The notes under the pieces are model-generated. The model worked only from the letters and a program-made list of their open reading frames with translations, was not told where the DNA came from and did no database searches. The position numbers were made by a program, and so were the translations under genes. From Labilibacter marinus (GTDB lineage Bacteria > Bacteroidota > Bacteroidia > Bacteroidales > Marinilabiliaceae), in the NCBI RefSeq assembly GCF_001659685.2, contig NZ_LXYE02000030.1:1-64000 (forward strand): a DNA stretch of 64,000 nucleotides, written 5' to 3'. Positions 63,810-64,000 of the stretch are shown piece by piece (the first letter of the stretch is position 1; every line of letters begins with the position of its first letter).

Positions 63810-64000
63810 ATGAAGAATCAATTCAAAAACGTTATAGCTATAATCACCTGTTTCTTTTTAGTAGGAAACATAAATGCACAAAAAACAGATTTCGTTATCC
63901 ATACGGATATGAAAACCGGAGGAATTCAAAAAATTATGCATAAAGATGATAAGCATAATATGAATTGGATATTCCCTACTGACGGTAGCGTTCTAGAATG
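63810..64000 (+). CDS. Secreted protein, 5' fragment cut by window end
   Basis: The ATG at 63810 opens a signal peptide (MKNQFKNVIAIITCFFLVGN, then INAQ) followed by KTDFVIHTDMKTGGIQKIMH and DDKHNMNWIFPTDGS, with no stop before the edge at 64000. The beta-strand-like DFVIHTDMKTGGIQKI start is reminiscent of secreted glycoside hydrolases or lyases with an N-terminal beta-sandwich, but too little is present to name a family. It is 85 bases after the sulfatase and probably belongs to the same unit. Confidence 0.7.
   Translation, partial: MKNQFKNVIAIITCFFLVGNINAQKTDFVIHTDMKTGGIQKIMHKDDKHNMNWIFPTDGSVLE

Overview
The window is AT-rich DNA from a Bacteroidota bacterium, probably marine and algae-associated. 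Evidence: a type IX secretion C-terminal sorting domain (19777-22332), many Bacteroidota-type lipoproteins and Tat-exported Gfo/Idh/MocA proteins, few Shine-Dalgarno sites, and a dense collection of sulfatases, alpha-L-fucosidases and other glycan-degrading enzymes. I see no rRNA or tRNA genes, no CRISPR, no insertion sequence, and no SusC/SusD pair. The genus cannot be fixed from the sequence.

Layout. 1-3830: accessory small genes (DUF2971, DUF6155, a degenerate GT51-like membrane protein, a frameshifted zinc-ribbon gene, a small methyltransferase), with a 21-bp-period repeat at 172-255. 3862-5295: an SDR/DUF2867 housekeeping-type gene. 5381-13450: a minus-strand transcription unit for L-fucose (or a similar 6-deoxy or L-sugar): sodium/sugar symporter, enolase-superfamily acid-sugar dehydratase, zinc dehydrogenase, SDR dehydrogenase, lactonase, aldo/keto reductase and GH29 fucosidase. 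13706-19571: a membrane-anchored winged-helix regulator divergent from a plus-strand set of two Tat-exported Gfo/Idh/MocA oxidoreductases, a secreted TIM-barrel isomerase/epimerase and a DUF1080 protein. 19777-30994: a minus-strand series with a T9SS beta-helix protein, two sulfatases, a GH2, a second DUF1080 and a third Gfo/Idh/MocA protein. 31210-38655: regulators (second membrane winged-helix protein, AraC, TPR-LuxR, 7TM-AraC) around a URO-D-type methyltransferase and a tandem rhamnose-mutarotase-like lipoprotein. 38787-51060: GH105, LamG/DUF1961, an uncharacterised toroid-like lipoprotein, aldo/keto reductase, a decayed lipoprotein gene, two beta-propeller glycosidases and a second GH2. 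51595-54180: an 861-residue membrane-spanning regulator. 54468-64000: a trehalase-like (alpha/alpha)6 glycosidase, four sulfatases, a second GH29 and the start of a secreted protein.

How it fits together (inference). Sulfatases, GH29, GH2, GH43 and GH105 fit breakdown of a sulfated, fucose-containing polysaccharide with galactose, xylose/arabinose and uronic acid branches, such as a fucoidan-like material. The released deoxysugar would enter by the symporter and be oxidised by the non-phosphorylating fuconate route. The exported Gfo/Idh/MocA, DUF1080 and isomerase proteins match the known 3-keto (oxidation-elimination) mode of glycoside cleavage, which would work beside the classical hydrolases.

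The least familiar part is regulation. Three regulators join a DNA-binding winged helix to a transmembrane segment and a periplasmic domain. The largest has a PLC-like fold, an Ig-like segment and LamG outside, and a SARP/BTAD-like module inside. Short motifs spaced 21-22 bp (two helical turns) recur in intergenic regions: 172-255, 31085-31127, 48159-48297 and 54339-54374, with a related 41-bp-period array at 51241-51418. A 35-nt block shared by the symporter and sulfatase promoters (30 of 35 identical) points to a common regulator.
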